The notes under the pieces: model-generated | What the model was told of the DNA's origin: nothing | The model's input: only the letters and a program-made list of their open reading frames with translations | Database searches by the model: none | Part shown: piece after piece, positions 53,136 to 61,757 of the stretch | How the letters are laid out: each line of letters starts with the position of its first letter | How positions within the stretch are numbered: the stretch's first letter is position 1 | Translations under genes and position numbers: made by a program | Source: Lewinella sp038528965 | GTDB taxonomy: Bacteria; Bacteroidota; Bacteroidia; Chitinophagales; Saprospiraceae | Assembly: GCA_038528965.1 (NCBI GenBank) | Contig: JBCBEC010000004.1 | Span: forward strand, 310,001-374,000 | Length of the DNA stretch: 64,000 nt | Direction: 5' to 3'

Positions 53136-53783
53136 ATGCAATCTTCAGTACTTTTCCCTGTTGTAGCAGATTTTACGAACAATCTACTTAAGGACGTAGC
53201 TGAAACCCTGACCGCAGAGCGTAAAGAGCTACTACTACAATTGGTCGATTACATTCACCAAAAACTACAGGAAAACGGAGAGGTTCACCTCAATTTTATC
53301 TGCACCCATAATTCACGTCGCAGCCATATCTCACAAATTTGGGCAGCGGCAGGGGCGCAGCATTTTAAATTATCAAACGTATTTACCTATTCTGGTGGTA
53401 CGGAAGCAACGGCCTTCCAACCCCGTGCCATTGCGGCAATGGAGCGTGCTGGTTTTCAAATCAGCACGGATGATACTGGAAAAGACAATCCCGTCTATTC
53501 CGTTCAGCTCTCTGAGCAGGGAGAGGGGACCAAGGCTTGGTCCAAACGCTTTGACGATGAAGCCAACCCCAAAGAAAGCTTCGCAGCGATCATGACTTGC
53601 TCGGACGCTGATCAAAATTGCCCTTGGGTACCCGGGACGGACAAGCGCATTCCACTCACCTTTGAAGATCCTAAAGTTGCTGACGGAACGCCGGCGGAAG
53701 CCGTGCGCTACGATCAGGCCGTACGTGAGATTGGTCGGGAATTACTTTGGGTAATGCGGGAAGTGGCATTACGGCCGTTTTAA
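53136..53783 (+). CDS. LMW protein-tyrosine phosphatase/arsenate reductase-like protein
   Basis: A 215-residue cytosolic protein of the LMW-PTP superfamily. The P-loop reads NFICTHNSRRSHISQIW (CxxNxxRS, Cys nucleophile), with EATAFQPRAIAAMERAGFQI and the late MTCSDADQNCPWVPG, which carries the extra Cys residues typical of ArsC-like enzymes; the final Asp-containing FEDPKVADGTP is also conserved. Substrate (phosphotyrosine or arsenate) cannot be decided. Met 53136 is chosen; the frame extends to 53109. Confidence 0.85.
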   Translation: MQSSVLFPVVADFTNNLLKDVAETLTAERKELLLQLVDYIHQKLQENGEVHLNFICTHNSRRSHISQIWAAAGAQHFKLSNVFTYSGGTEATAFQPRAIAAMERAGFQISTDDTGKDNPVYSVQLSEQGEGTKAWSKRFDDEANPKESFAAIMTCSDADQNCPWVPGTDKRIPLTFEDPKVADGTPAEAVRYDQAVREIGRELLWVMREVALRPF

Positions 53784-53845
53784 TGTATTTGGTTGGATGC
53801 GATTGAACGCGTCCATACGTTTCTCCAACCTTAAGCTGAGGCCAA

Positions 53846-54382
53846 TTAAACGGAACGGGTCATGCGTACCATGCCGCGGTAGTGCTGGTGCATACGTTCA
53901 AAGGTGAGTCGAAAAGTACCGGACTTGCGGAAACCCACCTTTTCGTAAAACTGATGCGCACTCAGCTGGGTGTCCATTGCTTCCAACCAGACCATTTCCT
54001 TGCCTAATCGCAAGGCTTCTTCCACCACGTACTGCACTACCGCCTTACCAATGCCATTACCATGTACTTTGGGATGTAAGTAAATGCGCTGAAGTTTAAG
54101 GGCTGACAGGCCTGGAAAATCCGGTGACCGCTCCTCCTCGTGCAGCCAAAGAATACCGACAGCTTCTCCATCCCAATACACCCAGTAATAAGGCGAAGCT
54201 GGTTTTTGTAGATCCTGCCTTACTCGCTCGGCATTGTACGTTTCCTGCAAGTACCAATTCGCGCCATCTTCCCACAGGTGCGCATAGACCGGAAGATAAC
54301 AAGCCGTCATCAAGGCATGCATTTGATCCGCTTGCTGGTTAGAAACAGGAACCAGCTGTAGCCTAGCGTTGAGTGTAATCAT
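53846..54382 (-). CDS. GNAT family N-acetyltransferase
   Basis: A 178-residue acetyl-CoA-dependent transferase. LKLQRIYLHPKVHGNGIGKAVV is the conserved acetyl-CoA loop (Q/RxxGxG/A motif), followed by MVWLEAMDTQLSAHQFYEKVGFR, the usual C-terminal signature. Substrate unknown. Its start overlaps the DUF3291 stop by 4 bp, so translation is probably coupled. Confidence 0.9.
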   Translation of the reverse strand: MITLNARLQLVPVSNQQADQMHALMTACYLPVYAHLWEDGANWYLQETYNAERVRQDLQKPASPYYWVYWDGEAVGILWLHEEERSPDFPGLSALKLQRIYLHPKVHGNGIGKAVVQYVVEEALRLGKEMVWLEAMDTQLSAHQFYEKVGFRKSGTFRLTFERMHQHYRGMVRMTRSV

Positions 54383-54846
54383 TGTTTCACTAATTGGCCA
54401 GTAGAATCATACATTTTATTCCAATCAAAAGCTTCCGGACCCGGCCCCTCAGCTGCAAGCTGTTCTAACTTTGTTGCGGCTTCTTCCAGACTTGGCTCGT
54501 GACCGACGGGCACCCACCAAAGCACCATGTGTGGCTTATCCATCCGTATAAACCATTGCTTGCCCTTGCGAACAAAATAGCTGTGTGCGGTTTGGTAGAC
54601 AAAATGACGCAATGCGTCTAAGCTTTCCCAAACCGACATATTGACGATGATCATATCATCTGGAAAAGGGGTCTCAATAGATGTGGCAGAAGTTCCCTCC
54701 TCATCCTTCATTCGCCAGACGAAACCATCTTGGTGTTCTGCTAACTCATTAATCGGGCCCAAGAAGTGAACGAACTCCCACATCAGCGGAGCATCCAGTG
54801 GCTCTCGCATGCGGGCAATATTGATTTGGGCAAGTTGATAGTTCAT
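54379..54846 (-). CDS. DUF3291 family protein
   Basis: A 155-residue protein that begins MNYQLAQINIARMREPLDAP, with WEFVHFLGPINELAEHQDGFVWR, MSVWESLDALRHFVYQTAHS and KPHMVLWWVPVGHEPSLEEA, matching DUF3291, which has a heme-dimerisation-like fold of unknown function. I moved the start from 54936 to 54846 because the longer frame would overlap anmK. Confidence 0.88.
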   Translation of the reverse strand: MNYQLAQINIARMREPLDAPLMWEFVHFLGPINELAEHQDGFVWRMKDEEGTSATSIETPFPDDMIIVNMSVWESLDALRHFVYQTAHSYFVRKGKQWFIRMDKPHMVLWWVPVGHEPSLEEAATKLEQLAAEGPGPEAFDWNKMYDSTGQLVKQ

Positions 54847-54871
54847 GTGCACTGGAATGTAGATTAAATGG

Positions 54872-55972
54872 TTAGCCCCAATGTATGGCTCCACCGACCG
54901 CAGCTCGGCTCGCTCCAGTAACAGAAGGCAAGACATTAGGTTGCTGTTGCCAACGCAAGGCTCCTGCCAATCCCATCAGAATGGCTTCTTTGTAGGCAAT
55001 GATCTCCGGAGAAGCTATTTCTAATTGTAGTGGCTGGACGGACTTGCCTATTTGTTCACACAAAAAACTATTAAAAGCCCCTCCGCCCGTAACAAGCATT
55101 CGTTGTTGTTCACCGAGAGCGAGTTGTTCCATCTTAGCTACCTGCCGGATACTGGCACCTGTTTGCTCCGCTACGTGTATACATAGCGTATGCAGGCGAT
55201 CCGCCAGCGGCCAGCCTGTATTTTGAAACAGGGAAAGCAGCTGCTTCTGCACCCAGTCATTACCAAGCGACTTTGGAGGAGTCATTTTTAAGTAAGGCAA
55301 GCGATTCGCTTGTTCAAGCAATTCCGGGATTACCTTCCCAGTACGAGCCAATTGTCCATCTTCGTCGTATGCTAGTCCCGTCTCACCCATCAAGGCATCG
55401 AGTACCTGATTCGCTCCCGTAATATCGTAGGCCACATACCCATCTGGGGTTCGCAAACTGATATTGGCAATACCTCCTAAATTGAGACAGGCAAAATATT
55501 TAGAAAACAGATATTGATCAGCCAAGGGGGCCAATGGCGCACCTTGCCCTCCCAGGGCCATATCCTGCGTACGAAACTGGTCAATAACGGGTAATTGCAG
55601 GGCGGCAGCCATAGCAGCACCGTCTCCAATTTGAGTGGTAGTTTGCCGCTGTGGATCGTGAAATACCGTATGCCCATGACTAGCTACGAAATCTACTGAG
55701 GCTTGATGCCGATCAACAAAAGCTTTTACCTCTTGCCCGTATAACATACCCAAGTGCGTATGCAAATGCCACAGCTCTCGTCCCGGAAGTTGGACAGATG
55801 TGCGTAGCTGATGCTGCCAATCGGCGGAATAGCTTATCGTTTCTCCAGCGTGAAATTCCCACCGTAATAAATGAGCAGACTGCGTGGTAGAAAAGGCAAA
55901 AGTACACCACGCCAGATCGATTCCATCCAGGGATGAACCCGACATAAGACCAATCACCTGATAGATTGCCAT
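54872..55972 (-). CDS. anmK: Anhydro-N-acetylmuramic acid kinase AnmK
   Basis: Phosphorylates and hydrates 1,6-anhydroMurNAc during peptidoglycan recycling. The 366-residue protein starts MAIYQVIGLMSGSSLDGIDLAWCTF (phosphate-1 loop GLMSGSSLDG) and has ASHGHTVFHDPQ, QIGDGAAMAA, NLGGIANISL, TGANQVLDALM and VTGGGAFNSFLCEQ, all AnmK signatures. DUF3291 and GNAT genes follow on the same strand. Confidence 0.96.
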   Translation of the reverse strand: MAIYQVIGLMSGSSLDGIDLAWCTFAFSTTQSAHLLRWEFHAGETISYSADWQHQLRTSVQLPGRELWHLHTHLGMLYGQEVKAFVDRHQASVDFVASHGHTVFHDPQRQTTTQIGDGAAMAAALQLPVIDQFRTQDMALGGQGAPLAPLADQYLFSKYFACLNLGGIANISLRTPDGYVAYDITGANQVLDALMGETGLAYDEDGQLARTGKVIPELLEQANRLPYLKMTPPKSLGNDWVQKQLLSLFQNTGWPLADRLHTLCIHVAEQTGASIRQVAKMEQLALGEQQRMLVTGGGAFNSFLCEQIGKSVQPLQLEIASPEIIAYKEAILMGLAGALRWQQQPNVLPSVTGASRAAVGGAIHWG

Positions 55973-56017
55973 ACTAAATTGAGTTTACGCGCAAGAAAAG
56001 AAGGAAAGCTGTCTTAT

Positions 56018-56368
56018 TTAGTCTTTTTTCAACTCTAATGTATACTCGGCTACTGCCTCAATCTCGTCAGCATCCAGCAGATTTTCGAATGGCGTCATAG
56101 CTCCACGACCTTTAGTAACCACAGCTACCCTTTCTTCTACACTCAGAACGGAGGCCGTTAGATCATGTGCCCCACTTGCCCCCATATCACCGTACAGGCC
56201 GTGGCAAGTAACACAGTATTGCTTATAAATTTTCTTGCCATCCGGCTTGGATGGTGCCGGGGCTGCACTTGCTGACGCAGTGCCGGAGGAAGTAGAAGAA
56301 CTATCGCTGCTATCGCCGCAAGCCCAAACGGCAGTTACGATAGCACAAAAGATTAAGAAATGTTTCAT
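56018..56368 (-). CDS. Cytochrome c lipoprotein
   Basis: A 116-residue protein with an N-terminal lipobox (TAVWACGDSSDSSS) and a Ser/Ala/Pro linker. The heme site is YCVTCHGLYGDMG (CxxCH) with a candidate distal Met in RGAMTPFENLL. It is a single-heme cytochrome c anchored in the periplasm. I chose the start at 56368 because the lipobox fits; the frame extends to 56470. A TACTTTTG promoter element lies upstream. Confidence 0.9.
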   Translation of the reverse strand: MKHFLIFCAIVTAVWACGDSSDSSSTSSGTASASAAPAPSKPDGKKIYKQYCVTCHGLYGDMGASGAHDLTASVLSVEERVAVVTKGRGAMTPFENLLDADEIEAVAEYTLELKKD

Positions 56369-56407
56369 ATTGATAATGGTACGTTTTTCCGCTCTCTTTA
56401 AGCTTCG

Positions 56408-56415
56408 CAAAAGTA
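56408..56415 (-). promoter_or_regulatory. Putative -7 element for the cytochrome c gene
   Basis: TACTTTTG on the minus strand, 39 bp upstream of the 56368 start; no -33 match seen. Confidence 0.4.
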
Positions 56416-56627
56416 GTATCAGACCCCGAAGAACCCATTGTTTTTCCGAAGAAAAACGACGCTCGTCCAAAAATCAAATCCGTTTATGGATATAAACTGT
56501 TACCTTGTTATACTACTCACGAATGAAATAGAACATGTTGATGATAAAGGTTGGCAAAAGTCTAAAGTAATTTGATTTCGAGTATATGCATAATAACTTA
56601 AGAAACAAAAATATAGTTGTTTAAGTC

Positions 56628-57470
56628 ATGAGTGATCAACGTTATAGAACCAGCCAAGGCAAACTTATCAGTGCTGCTGTGGTCGGCTTCATCATTTTAA
56701 TGGTCCTAGTTATTTTCTCTAGTGCCACATTCCTTACTATCGACGCCGGAGAGCGCGGTGTGCTATTCCGTCGTTTCGGCGGCGGACTGGACATGAGTAA
56801 GACCTATCAGCCAGGCTTCCACGTTTTAGCCCCGTGGAATACCATGTATCGCTACGATGTGCGTGAAAAGCAGATCGAGGAAAAAATCGACGCCCTATCC
56901 AACAATGGTTTGAATATTGCAGTGGATGTTACCGTACGGGTTAATCCTTCTTACGATAAGATCGGTTTCTTACACGAGAAGTTCGGAAAGGACTACGTTA
57001 ATACCCTTATCCGTCCTGAAGTTCGTTCAGCGGTAAGGGAAGCCATCGGTAAATTTACGCCAGAAGAGCTATACTCTACTAAGCGTGACGAAGTCCAGAC
57101 CCTCATCCAAAATGACCTGGAGGAATCACTGATCAATAACTACATTGAACTGAGAGCTACACTAATCAAAGATATTGAGCTCCCAGACAAAGTACGTGGT
57201 GCCATTGAAGATAAACTGGAAGCGGAGCAGTCAGCTCTAAAGTATGAGTTTATCCTGGCCAAAGAGCGCCAAGAAGCGGAACGCCGCATCATTGAAGCGG
57301 AAGCTAAAGCACGTGCGAACCAAATTCTGAACGCTTCTTTGAGTAACAATATCCTACGCGATAAAGGTATCGAAGCAACACTTGAATTGGCCAAATCACC
57401 GGGAAGCAAAGTAGTAGTAGTTGGCAGCGATGGCAGTGGTGGTCTACCCTTAATACTGGGGGGTAACTAG
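56628..57470 (+). CDS. Prohibitin family (SPFH) protein
   Basis: A 280-residue membrane-anchored SPFH protein. One TM helix (about 14-36; AAVVGFIILMVLVIFSSATFL) precedes the SPFH domain (DAGERGVLFRRFGGGLDMSKTY, VREKQIEEKIDALSNNGLNI). A coiled coil follows (RQEAERRIIEAEAKARANQIL). Such proteins scaffold membrane proteases; an FtsH-like partner is not adjacent. The hairpin at 57498 ends the transcript. Confidence 0.92.
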   Translation: MSDQRYRTSQGKLISAAVVGFIILMVLVIFSSATFLTIDAGERGVLFRRFGGGLDMSKTYQPGFHVLAPWNTMYRYDVREKQIEEKIDALSNNGLNIAVDVTVRVNPSYDKIGFLHEKFGKDYVNTLIRPEVRSAVREAIGKFTPEELYSTKRDEVQTLIQNDLEESLINNYIELRATLIKDIELPDKVRGAIEDKLEAEQSALKYEFILAKERQEAERRIIEAEAKARANQILNASLSNNILRDKGIEATLELAKSPGSKVVVVGSDGSGGLPLILGGN

Positions 57471-57497
57471 ACTGTCTAGCACAGCATACAACCTCAT

Positions 57498-57535
57498 CCC
57501 GAGTCAGGATATCTTGACTCGGGATTTTTATTTTT
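57498..57535 (+). terminator. Intrinsic terminator after the prohibitin gene
   Basis: CCCGAGTCA (57498-57506) pairs perfectly with TGACTCGGG (57515-57523) over an 8-nt loop, followed by ATTTTTATTTTT. Confidence 0.9.
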
Positions 57536-57537
57536 GA

Positions 57538-57726
57538 GGCTATTTTACCAAGTATACCCTGTTCCATGAAGAACTTGAGTTGCTTAGATACCAGCATTTT
57601 GGAGTTACACCTGCGTATGAGGGGGTAAAAGACATGACAACTATAAAGTCAAATGCAGAAGAGGTAATGATGATGCTATTCAGAATGTCGTATCGATTCA
57701 GCTGGGATAATCTTTTCAAAAAATAA
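57538..57726 (+). pseudogene. Possible gene remnant (no start codon)
   Basis: An uninterrupted 62-codon frame directly after the terminator, beginning after an in-frame TGA and ending TAA at 57724. It reads GYFTKYTLFHEELELLRYQH, then FGVTPAYEGVKD..., with coding-like composition but no ATG before codon 33. It could be a decayed gene, part of a gene with a non-canonical start, or chance. No family recognised. Confidence 0.3.
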
Positions 57727-57805
57727 TACAAGTCCATCACAAAGTAGGCAAGGCTGACCCACTAACAGACCATACACTAGATGCGATAGATCATGCTACA
57801 CCTAG

Positions 57806-57826
57806 TTTTCCACATACTTATCCACG
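57806..57826 (+). promoter_or_regulatory. Two DnaA-box-like 9-mers upstream of dnaB
   Basis: TTTTCCACA (57806-57814) and TTATCCACG (57818-57826) resemble the DnaA box TTATCCACA (one mismatch each) and lie 3 bp apart, about 75-95 bp upstream of dnaB. They may mark DnaA control of dnaB. Two sites are too few to call an origin. Confidence 0.35.
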
Positions 57827-57870
57827 ATCAGTGTGAGAAAATACTGCGTGCAGTTTCCAGCAAAAGGCTG

Positions 57871-57878
57871 TATTTTTG
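57871..57878 (+). promoter_or_regulatory. Putative -7 element for dnaB
   Basis: TATTTTTG, 21 bp upstream of the dnaB ATG, matches TAnnTTTG; no -33 box at the right spacing. Confidence 0.4.
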
Positions 57879-57899
57879 TTGACTACACGCAAGAAATAG

Positions 57900-60437
57900 A
57901 TGGCAGAATCCTCAACTAATAAACCAACCAGACGGCGCAGATCGGACGCTAAGCAAAGTCGAGAAGATCTTTCGAACTACGTATTCGGCAAAGTCCCCCC
58001 TCAAGCAGTCCCGCTCGAGGAGGCCATTCTTGGTGCCATTCTTTTAGAAAAGGATGCGCTTACAGAGGTGTTGGATGTGTTGCAATTTGATGCCTTCTAT
58101 GTAGATGCTCACCAGTACATCTACCAGGCGATGCTGCGCCTTTTTGAACGCTCGCAACCTATCGACTTATTGACGGTCATGGAAGAGCTCAAAAAATCTG
58201 GAGAACTCGACGCGGTGGGAGGCCCTGCCTATCTAGCTGAGCTATCGAATAAAGTGGCTTCCGCAGCCAATATCGAATACCACGCCAGGATTGTAGCGCA
58301 AAAGTTTATCCAGCGGGAACTGATTCGCATCTCCACCAAAACCATCAACGACGCCTTTGAAGACACTACTGATGTCTTCGACTTGCTTGATTCTGCCGAG
58401 AATTCACTCTTCAAAATTGCGGAGCGAAACATGGGGCGTAGTGTCGATAAAATGGGGAGTCTGGCCAGTAAACTGCTCAAGCAAATTGAGGAACTCAAAG
58501 ACGTAGAAGAAGGCCTGACCGGAGTACCCACTGGCTTCACTGAGCTGGACCGTCTTACCAGTGGTTTTCAGAAGTCAGATTTGATCATTTTGGCGGCGCG
58601 GCCGGGCATGGGAAAATGTTTGGGCAAAGGGACACCTGTCTTGATGTACGACGGTAGTATTAAGCCTGTGGAAGAAATTCGGGTGGGAGACCTATTGATG
58701 GGAGATGACTCTACTCCAAGAAGAGTACTCACACTGGCACGTGGTAAAGAGCAGATGTATTGGGTTAGGCAAAACAAAGGGATGGACTATCGTGTAAACG
58801 AGAGTCATATCCTATCTCTCAAAAAAAGCCGGCAGGAAGGGCGGCATGAACGGGGAAGCATACTTGATATATCTGTCCGGGACTATTTGACGCGCTCCGG
58901 TAAATTCAAAAGTAATTATAAGGGCTATAAGGTTAGCGTTGATTTTCCGAAACAAGAGCTTCCGCTACCTCCTTACTTTCTGGGCTTGTGGCTTGGGGAT
59001 GGTTCTTCTAGCAAAAGCACCATTATAAATCAAGATGAGGAAGTAGTTACTTATTTACAGGGCTATGCTGATGATTTAGGTATGCGTTTGCATACTTACA
59101 CTGGAGAAGGAAAATGCCCTGAGCATCGGATCAGTAACGATAGTGGCCCTTCAAGATACTCTTTACAAGGCGCCCTGCGCGGTATGGGAGTACTAAATAA
59201 TAAGCACATACCAAGTGCATACCTCGTCAATTCTCGTGCTAATAGACTGGCATTACTTGCTGGCTTGATTGATAGTGATGGACACTATTTGGTACAATCC
59301 AATGGTTTTGAAATCACACAAAAGAATAAGCAACTCACTGAACAGATTAAGTTTCTTTGCGACTCTTTGGGGTACCGAGTAAGCATGAAGGCCAAAGAAG
59401 CTAAAATCAGTGCCATAAATTACACCTCCACGGTCTATAGACTGCGGATTTATGGAAACATTGATGAAGTACCAGTCAAGGTAAAACGCAAACAAGCTAA
59501 TCCCTGGAAAAGCATTGTAGATTGGCAAGTAACCGGCATCACCTTGGAGCCTGATGGTATTGACGACTACTATGGCTTTGAAATTGACGGCAACCATCGG
59601 TTCTTACTTGGTGATATGACCGTCACTCACAATACTGCGCTCACGCTCTCCATCGCCAAAAATGCAGCCTTAGACTTCAACAAAGGAGTAGCAGTATTTA
59701 GTCTGGAGATGTCAAGTCTACAGCTGGCTCAGCGTATTATTTCCATGGAGGCAGAGATTGCGGGTAGTAAGCTGCGGAATGGACAATTGGAAGATTACGA
59801 GTGGCAGCAATTACACACCGCTATTGAAAAAGTAGCAGACGCTCCCATCTTCATTGACGATACCCCGGGTATCAACAGCTTTGAACTGCGCGCAAAATGT
59901 CGACGCCTCAAAATGCAGTACGACATCCAGATGATCATCATCGACTATCTACAACTCATGAGTGGAGGTGGCGATAACAAGGGTGGTAACCGTGAACAGG
60001 AGGTAAGTGCCATCTCGCGGGCATTAAAAGGTTTGGCAAAGGAGCTCAACGTACCGGTTATTGCGCTTTCGCAGTTGAGTCGTGCGGTGGAAACTCGTGG
60101 CGGAGATAAGCGACCACAGTTGAGTGACTTACGTGAATCGGGTAGTATTGAACAGGACGCCGATATGGTAATGTTCATCTATCGACCCGAATATTACCAA
60201 ATCCTGGAGGACGAAGAAGGCCAATCACTCAAAGGCGTTGCGGACGTTATCGTAGCCAAGCACCGTCACGGAGCACTCATGGATGTACGCCTTCGCTTTA
60301 CTGGCGAATTTGCCCGCTTCTCCAACATGGATGATCCTGATTTCGGTGATTTACCTGGCGATACCTTCGAAAGTCCATTTAACAACATTATCACTAAGCC
60401 ATCCAAGATGAACGATGGTGAGGACATTCCCTTCTAG
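57900..60437 (+). CDS. dnaB: Replicative DNA helicase DnaB, interrupted by an intein
   Basis: Unwinds the replication fork. The precursor has 845 residues; removal of a 339-residue intein leaves 506, a normal DnaB. N-terminal domain (about 30-130; VPLEEAILGAILLEKDALTE) precedes the RecA-like core: the Walker A is split as ARPGMGK, then the intein, then TALTLS. After the intein come VAVFSLEMSSLQLAQR, MIIIDYLQLM (Walker B), VIALSQLSRAVETR and DLRESGSIEQDADMVMFIYR. The last residues contain MNDGEDIPF. All DnaB motifs are present, so function depends on splicing. Confidence 0.97.
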   Translation: MAESSTNKPTRRRRSDAKQSREDLSNYVFGKVPPQAVPLEEAILGAILLEKDALTEVLDVLQFDAFYVDAHQYIYQAMLRLFERSQPIDLLTVMEELKKSGELDAVGGPAYLAELSNKVASAANIEYHARIVAQKFIQRELIRISTKTINDAFEDTTDVFDLLDSAENSLFKIAERNMGRSVDKMGSLASKLLKQIEELKDVEEGLTGVPTGFTELDRLTSGFQKSDLIILAARPGMGKCLGKGTPVLMYDGSIKPVEEIRVGDLLMGDDSTPRRVLTLARGKEQMYWVRQNKGMDYRVNESHILSLKKSRQEGRHERGSILDISVRDYLTRSGKFKSNYKGYKVSVDFPKQELPLPPYFLGLWLGDGSSSKSTIINQDEEVVTYLQGYADDLGMRLHTYTGEGKCPEHRISNDSGPSRYSLQGALRGMGVLNNKHIPSAYLVNSRANRLALLAGLIDSDGHYLVQSNGFEITQKNKQLTEQIKFLCDSLGYRVSMKAKEAKISAINYTSTVYRLRIYGNIDEVPVKVKRKQANPWKSIVDWQVTGITLEPDGIDDYYGFEIDGNHRFLLGDMTVTHNTALTLSIAKNAALDFNKGVAVFSLEMSSLQLAQRIISMEAEIAGSKLRNGQLEDYEWQQLHTAIEKVADAPIFIDDTPGINSFELRAKCRRLKMQYDIQMIIIDYLQLMSGGGDNKGGNREQEVSAISRALKGLAKELNVPVIALSQLSRAVETRGGDKRPQLSDLRESGSIEQDADMVMFIYRPEYYQILEDEEGQSLKGVADVIVAKHRHGALMDVRLRFTGEFARFSNMDDPDFGDLPGDTFESPFNNIITKPSKMNDGEDIPF
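58617..59633 (+). other. DnaB intein (339 residues) with LAGLIDADG homing endonuclease
   Basis: Inserted between Lys and Thr of the Walker A motif (GMGK|T). It begins Cys240 (CLGKGTPVLMYDGS, block A). Block B has NESHILSL with the conserved His (H303). The DOD endonuclease is present: LGLWLGDG (about 362-368) and LALLAGLIDSDG (about 450-461). Block F is YYGFEIDGNHRFLLGD and block G ends VTHN578, followed by the +1 nucleophile Thr579. All splicing residues are intact. It reads AT-richer by eye than the flanking DnaB sequence, in keeping with horizontal spread. Confidence 0.95.
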
Positions 60438-60564
60438 ATTTTTTTTCGGTTACTCGGTAACCTTTTCGTGGGATACGTTACTATTATAGTGAAAGCATGC
60501 TGCTACGCCCTCTTTAGGGCACAACAACAGCGCGCTCTAGTAATAGAATGACAAATGATCTACT

Positions 60565-61116
60565 ATGGTAAGTAGCCCTGCAAAATCAGCCTTCCTCTAC
60601 TGGTACCAACCCTACCACGAGCGTTTAGTACGCTACTGCAGCAGTCGTGCCTTCGGCGTCATGGATACCGAAGACTTAGTGCAAGAAGCGGTATTAGCCA
60701 CCTTAGCTAATTGGGAAAAGATTAAAGACAAGAGCAAGCTATTGAGCTATATGTTCGGAGTTGTGAATAATATAGTTCGCAATCATCGCCGCAGGCTCCC
60801 GTTCAAAGGCCAGTGGGACGAGCAACGCCTAGAAGCCCTAGAAAGCAAACTGGGTGATGCAGACACGGTACTTGATGTTGATATTCTCCTCAAAGCGGTA
60901 GAGCAACTCCCAAATAACCAGGCAGAAGCATTGCGACTATTCGAATGGAGTGGGTTTAGCATTAAGGAAATTGCAGCATTACAGCAGGTAAGTGAAGGCG
61001 CTGTTAAAACCCGACTCAGCAGAGCCAGAGGCAGCTTAAGGGAAATGCTAAGTGAGGATGGCCGCCGCTTGAGCATTGGCGAACGGCTCCAGATTTATGC
61101 ATCTATCCTTCTATAA
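60565..61116 (+). CDS. RNA polymerase sigma factor, ECF-like
   Basis: A 183-residue sigma-70 family protein. Region 2 has SRAFGVMDTEDLVQEAVLATLANW, with YMFGVVNNIVRNHRRR; region 4 (about 115-165) has LPNNQAEALRLFEWSGFSIKEIAALQQVSEGAVKTRLSRARGSLRE. Such factors usually pair with an anti-sigma factor; only a 51-residue ORF follows directly. Promoter targets are unknown. Confidence 0.92.
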   Translation: MVSSPAKSAFLYWYQPYHERLVRYCSSRAFGVMDTEDLVQEAVLATLANWEKIKDKSKLLSYMFGVVNNIVRNHRRRLPFKGQWDEQRLEALESKLGDADTVLDVDILLKAVEQLPNNQAEALRLFEWSGFSIKEIAALQQVSEGAVKTRLSRARGSLREMLSEDGRRLSIGERLQIYASILL

Positions 61117-61125
61117 TTCGGCATC

Positions 61126-61281
61126 ATGAAAAAACCAACACAAGCGGAGTTACAGCAAAAACTTAATCAGGTAACCAACTTACTAGAGTCTGTCCAGTTT
61201 GAGCAGGTCATCAGCTGGGTATATGCAGCGCCAGATCCAAAGGCAAGAAGCTTTAGTTGGTGGTGGAAGAGGAAAGGTTAA
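61126..61281 (+). CDS. Small ORF of 51 residues downstream of the sigma factor
   Basis: Starts 9 bp after the sigma-factor stop, so likely cotranscribed. It begins MKKPTQAELQQKLNQVTNLL and ends SFSWWWKRKG. The N-terminal part could form an amphipathic helix. No family recognised. It could be a small anti-sigma-like regulator, but that is inferred from position alone. Confidence 0.5.
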   Translation: MKKPTQAELQQKLNQVTNLLESVQFEQVISWVYAAPDPKARSFSWWWKRKG

Positions 61282-61757
61282 GGATACGTTCTTAACGCAT
61301 GCTTAGTACAAGACCAGCAAGACCAGAGAAGGATTAGAATCAGTCGGAATTTCGCTCTACTACAAAGAAGCCCCTTGGGAGGGGCCCCACCCGCTGCCTG
61401 AACACCAGCCCAGTTCTGGGTCAACATGACCCGACCAGATATACCTTTATCATCATCTACAGGACGTAGATGCCTATCAATTGAAAAAACCACTGAACTC
61501 CTCCGTTGACCATTTGAGGGCATTACCCTCCGGAGGTTATACCGCTAACGAAGTGTTTTAGGCTCCGCCTAAATTCTTCTTGCGCGTATATACTCGAGGC
61601 GCAGAAGGTTTGGATTCCCAAACCTCTTCGACCTCGGTATAAAGGACCACTGAGAAGATGTACGACTTGGTCGAAAAATAGTCGTGCATCAACAGAGGGT
61701 AATATCGGTGTTTTAATTCATAAAACAAAATGAGTTTTAAATAAAATTTAAACACAA
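61282..61757. other. Hairpin-rich intergenic region upstream of clpP
   Basis: 476 bp with no convincing gene. Hairpins: GCCCC/GGGGC (61370-61385), GGGTCA/TGACCC (61418-61432), the palindrome CCTCCGGAGG (61526-61535), TTAGGC-TCC-GCCTAA (61558-61572) and AGGTTTGG/CCAAACCT (61606-61625). The region looks like a collection of REP-like or decayed repeats. Confidence 0.5.

Noticed and set aside
57741..57899. Chromosomal origin of replication
   Set aside because: Only two DnaA-box-like sites, no AT-rich unwinding element and no dnaA or dnaN nearby.
58617..59633. Insertion that inactivates dnaB
   Set aside because: The insert is in frame and has all splicing residues of an intein, so the gene is expected to be functional.
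61278..61523. 81-codon minus-strand frame in the hairpin-rich gap
   Set aside because: Contains palindromic repeats and reads like noncoding; no start context or homology recognised.
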